64,000 nucleotides of DNA. Origin: Leptospira harrisiae (lineage in GTDB: Bacteria > Spirochaetota > Leptospiria > Leptospirales > Leptospiraceae). The stretch covers positions 236,358-300,357 of the forward strand of contig NZ_NPDX01000004.1 in the NCBI RefSeq assembly GCF_002811945.1, read 5' to 3'. Position numbers and translations under genes: made by a program. Under the pieces are notes generated by a model. That model made no database searches. It worked only from the letters and a program-made list of their open reading frames with translations, and was not told where the DNA came from. This document shows, one piece after another, positions 63,329-64,000 of the stretch. Position 1 is the first letter of the stretch; the number at the start of each line of letters is the position of its first letter.

Positions 63329-63769
63329 TTGATTACTATCAGTATTGATGTCTTATTCGAAAATATAATTCCGGAAATAGAAAGAAAATATGCCCGCTCC
63401 GTAATTGTTGATCAGGTAATTTTGGGTGAAGTCATTGAAAAAATAAATGGATATTTGGCTGACTTTAAAGATCCTTCAGAATATAAAATCTCTGGTAGTA
63501 TTACTTTCTGGATTAGAAAGCTAAAACCATTTACGTTTGAACTTTCTGAAAAAGAATCAAACCCTTGTTTATTTTTAAATGAGGTTGTGGCAGTATTATA
63601 TGGATACACTTATATTCGTGCTTCAAAAAAACTAAAAAAAGAAAAACTTTTGAACTTTAGCGCTTCCTATTTATCCGACTTTTCCACACAACTTCGCTAT
63701 TCATCCTTCTCCCCATCAAGTATTGCCTTGTTATACGAAGCAATCTACTTGCGCTCTGAACAGATATAG
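63329..63769 (+). CDS. hypothetical protein, second gene of the pair
   Basis: The protein has 146 residues with a TTG start (63329), 4 bases after the upstream stop. Helical and basic, with IIPEIERKYARSVIVDQVIL and a serine-rich tail (YSSFSPSSIALLYEAIYLRSEQ). No domain recognised. Paired with the 62-aa gene, it has toxin-antitoxin-like geometry, but no toxin motif (for example RelE, PIN, MazF) is visible. A hairpin follows at 63795. Confidence 0.5.
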   Translation: MITISIDVLFENIIPEIERKYARSVIVDQVILGEVIEKINGYLADFKDPSEYKISGSITFWIRKLKPFTFELSEKESNPCLFLNEVVAVLYGYTYIRASKKLKKEKLLNFSASYLSDFSTQLRYSSFSPSSIALLYEAIYLRSEQI

Positions 63770-63794
63770 TCACAATCTAGCTTTTAACACCTCC

Positions 63795-63813
63795 GTCAGA
63801 AATGCATTCTGAC
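63795..63813. terminator. short hairpin after the two-gene cassette
   Basis: GTCAGAA (63795-63801) pairs with TTCTGAC (63807-63813), loop of 5. Confidence 0.5.
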
Positions 63814-63858
63814 TTGGGTAACCTAGAGAATTTACAAATCAATATCCAAAAATAAAAA

Positions 63859-63886
63859 AAGCCTCACATCTTTCGACGTAAGGCTT
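63859..63886 (-). terminator. intrinsic terminator for a minus-strand gene
   Basis: AAGCCTCAC (63859-63867) and GTAAGGCTT (63878-63886) with one mismatch; on the minus strand TTTTTTTATT follows. It is 9 bases after the stop of the partial frame at 63896. Confidence 0.65.
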
Positions 63887-63895
63887 CTTCTTATC

Positions 63896-64000
63896 TTACT
63901 CTTCTTCAACTATATACGACAAAGGTTCTATCTTCCCCGATGAGGGAAAGCCTGCGGAGCACCAAGCGGCACTGTCGCGACTGCGAGCACCCGACCGACC
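63896..64000 (-). CDS. possible C-terminal part of a minus-strand gene, cut by the window end
   Basis: The frame is open from 64000 down to TAA at 63896 and ends SGKIEPLSYIVEEE. The terminator 9 bases downstream supports a real gene. The right part is unusually GC-rich, with two GGTGCTC(C)GCAG copies, so it may be a repeat running into or through the gene. No family. Confidence 0.35.
   Translation of the reverse strand, partial: GRSGARSRDSAAWCSAGFPSSGKIEPLSYIVEEE

Noticed and set aside
1..64000. CRISPR array, tRNA, rRNA or transposase
   Set aside because: No evenly spaced direct repeats, cloverleaf-like sequences with CCA, ribosomal segments or transposase-like proteins were found on reading both strands.

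Overview
The window is chromosomal DNA of a Leptospira species, most likely from the saprophytic clade. This is inferred from gene content, not from a marker gene, because no rRNA or tRNA is visible. The evidence is AT-rich DNA (roughly 35-38% GC by eye), many lipoproteins with relaxed spirochaetal lipoboxes, a DUF1554 lipoprotein of the kind abundant in Leptospira, a protein resembling leptospiral FlaB flagellin, many large membrane sensors, and short mixed-strand transcription units with frequent TTG starts. It reads as ordinary accessory-rich chromosome; no prophage, transposase, CRISPR array or replication origin was seen.

Region by region. 1-9.1 kb: the 3' end of a family 2 glycosidase gene, an esterase-like hydrolase, a membrane AraC regulator divergent from an exported DJ-1/PfpI protein, a chemoreceptor with an extra C-terminal domain, a GXWXG/DUF4334 protein, and a two-gene unit ending in a divergent flagellin-like protein. 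9.2-16.6 kb: a DUF1554 lipoprotein, a CoA-binding protein and DoxX; then an iron-uptake-like module (TonB-dependent receptor, lipoprotein, convergent PepSY protein) whose two promoters share a TGAG-N7-CTCA operator; then a scar where a deletion appears to have fused the 3' ends of a nitrate/nitrite reductase-type gene and a mobA gene, leaving an intact HAD phosphatase gene behind. 16.7-32.1 kb: small metabolic and regulatory genes, including two MarR circuits, each with its own palindrome in front of the regulator and the target (NTF2-like protein; thiolase), and a sulfide:quinone oxidoreductase-like unit.

32.3-38 kb: a signalling block of a stand-alone STAS/SEC14-like protein, a chemoreceptor, a PAS-type hybrid histidine kinase with a C-terminal HPt domain, and a REC-EAL c-di-GMP phosphodiesterase. 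38-53.3 kb: arsenite methyltransferase, a lipoprotein metalloprotease with a HEAT-like partner, DUF2461, a family 1 glycosidase behind a membrane protein, a TMEM175-type channel, SH3-TPR and TPR proteins, a membrane class III cyclase, a broken siderophore-interacting-protein gene, and a 7TMR-DISM hybrid kinase.

53.4-62.8 kb is a type I restriction-modification operon in the order hsdM-hsdS-(1105-aa unknown gene)-hsdR. The unknown gene lies between specificity and restriction genes and overlaps hsdR by ATGA, so it is probably translated in step with the nuclease. It has a PLD-like HDR signature and is the best candidate here for an undescribed defence component. A two-gene cassette of unknown function is transcribed divergently from hsdM. 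Two GC-rich, foldable repeats (24.4 kb and 53.3 kb) both sit between convergent genes and look like one dispersed leptospiral element.
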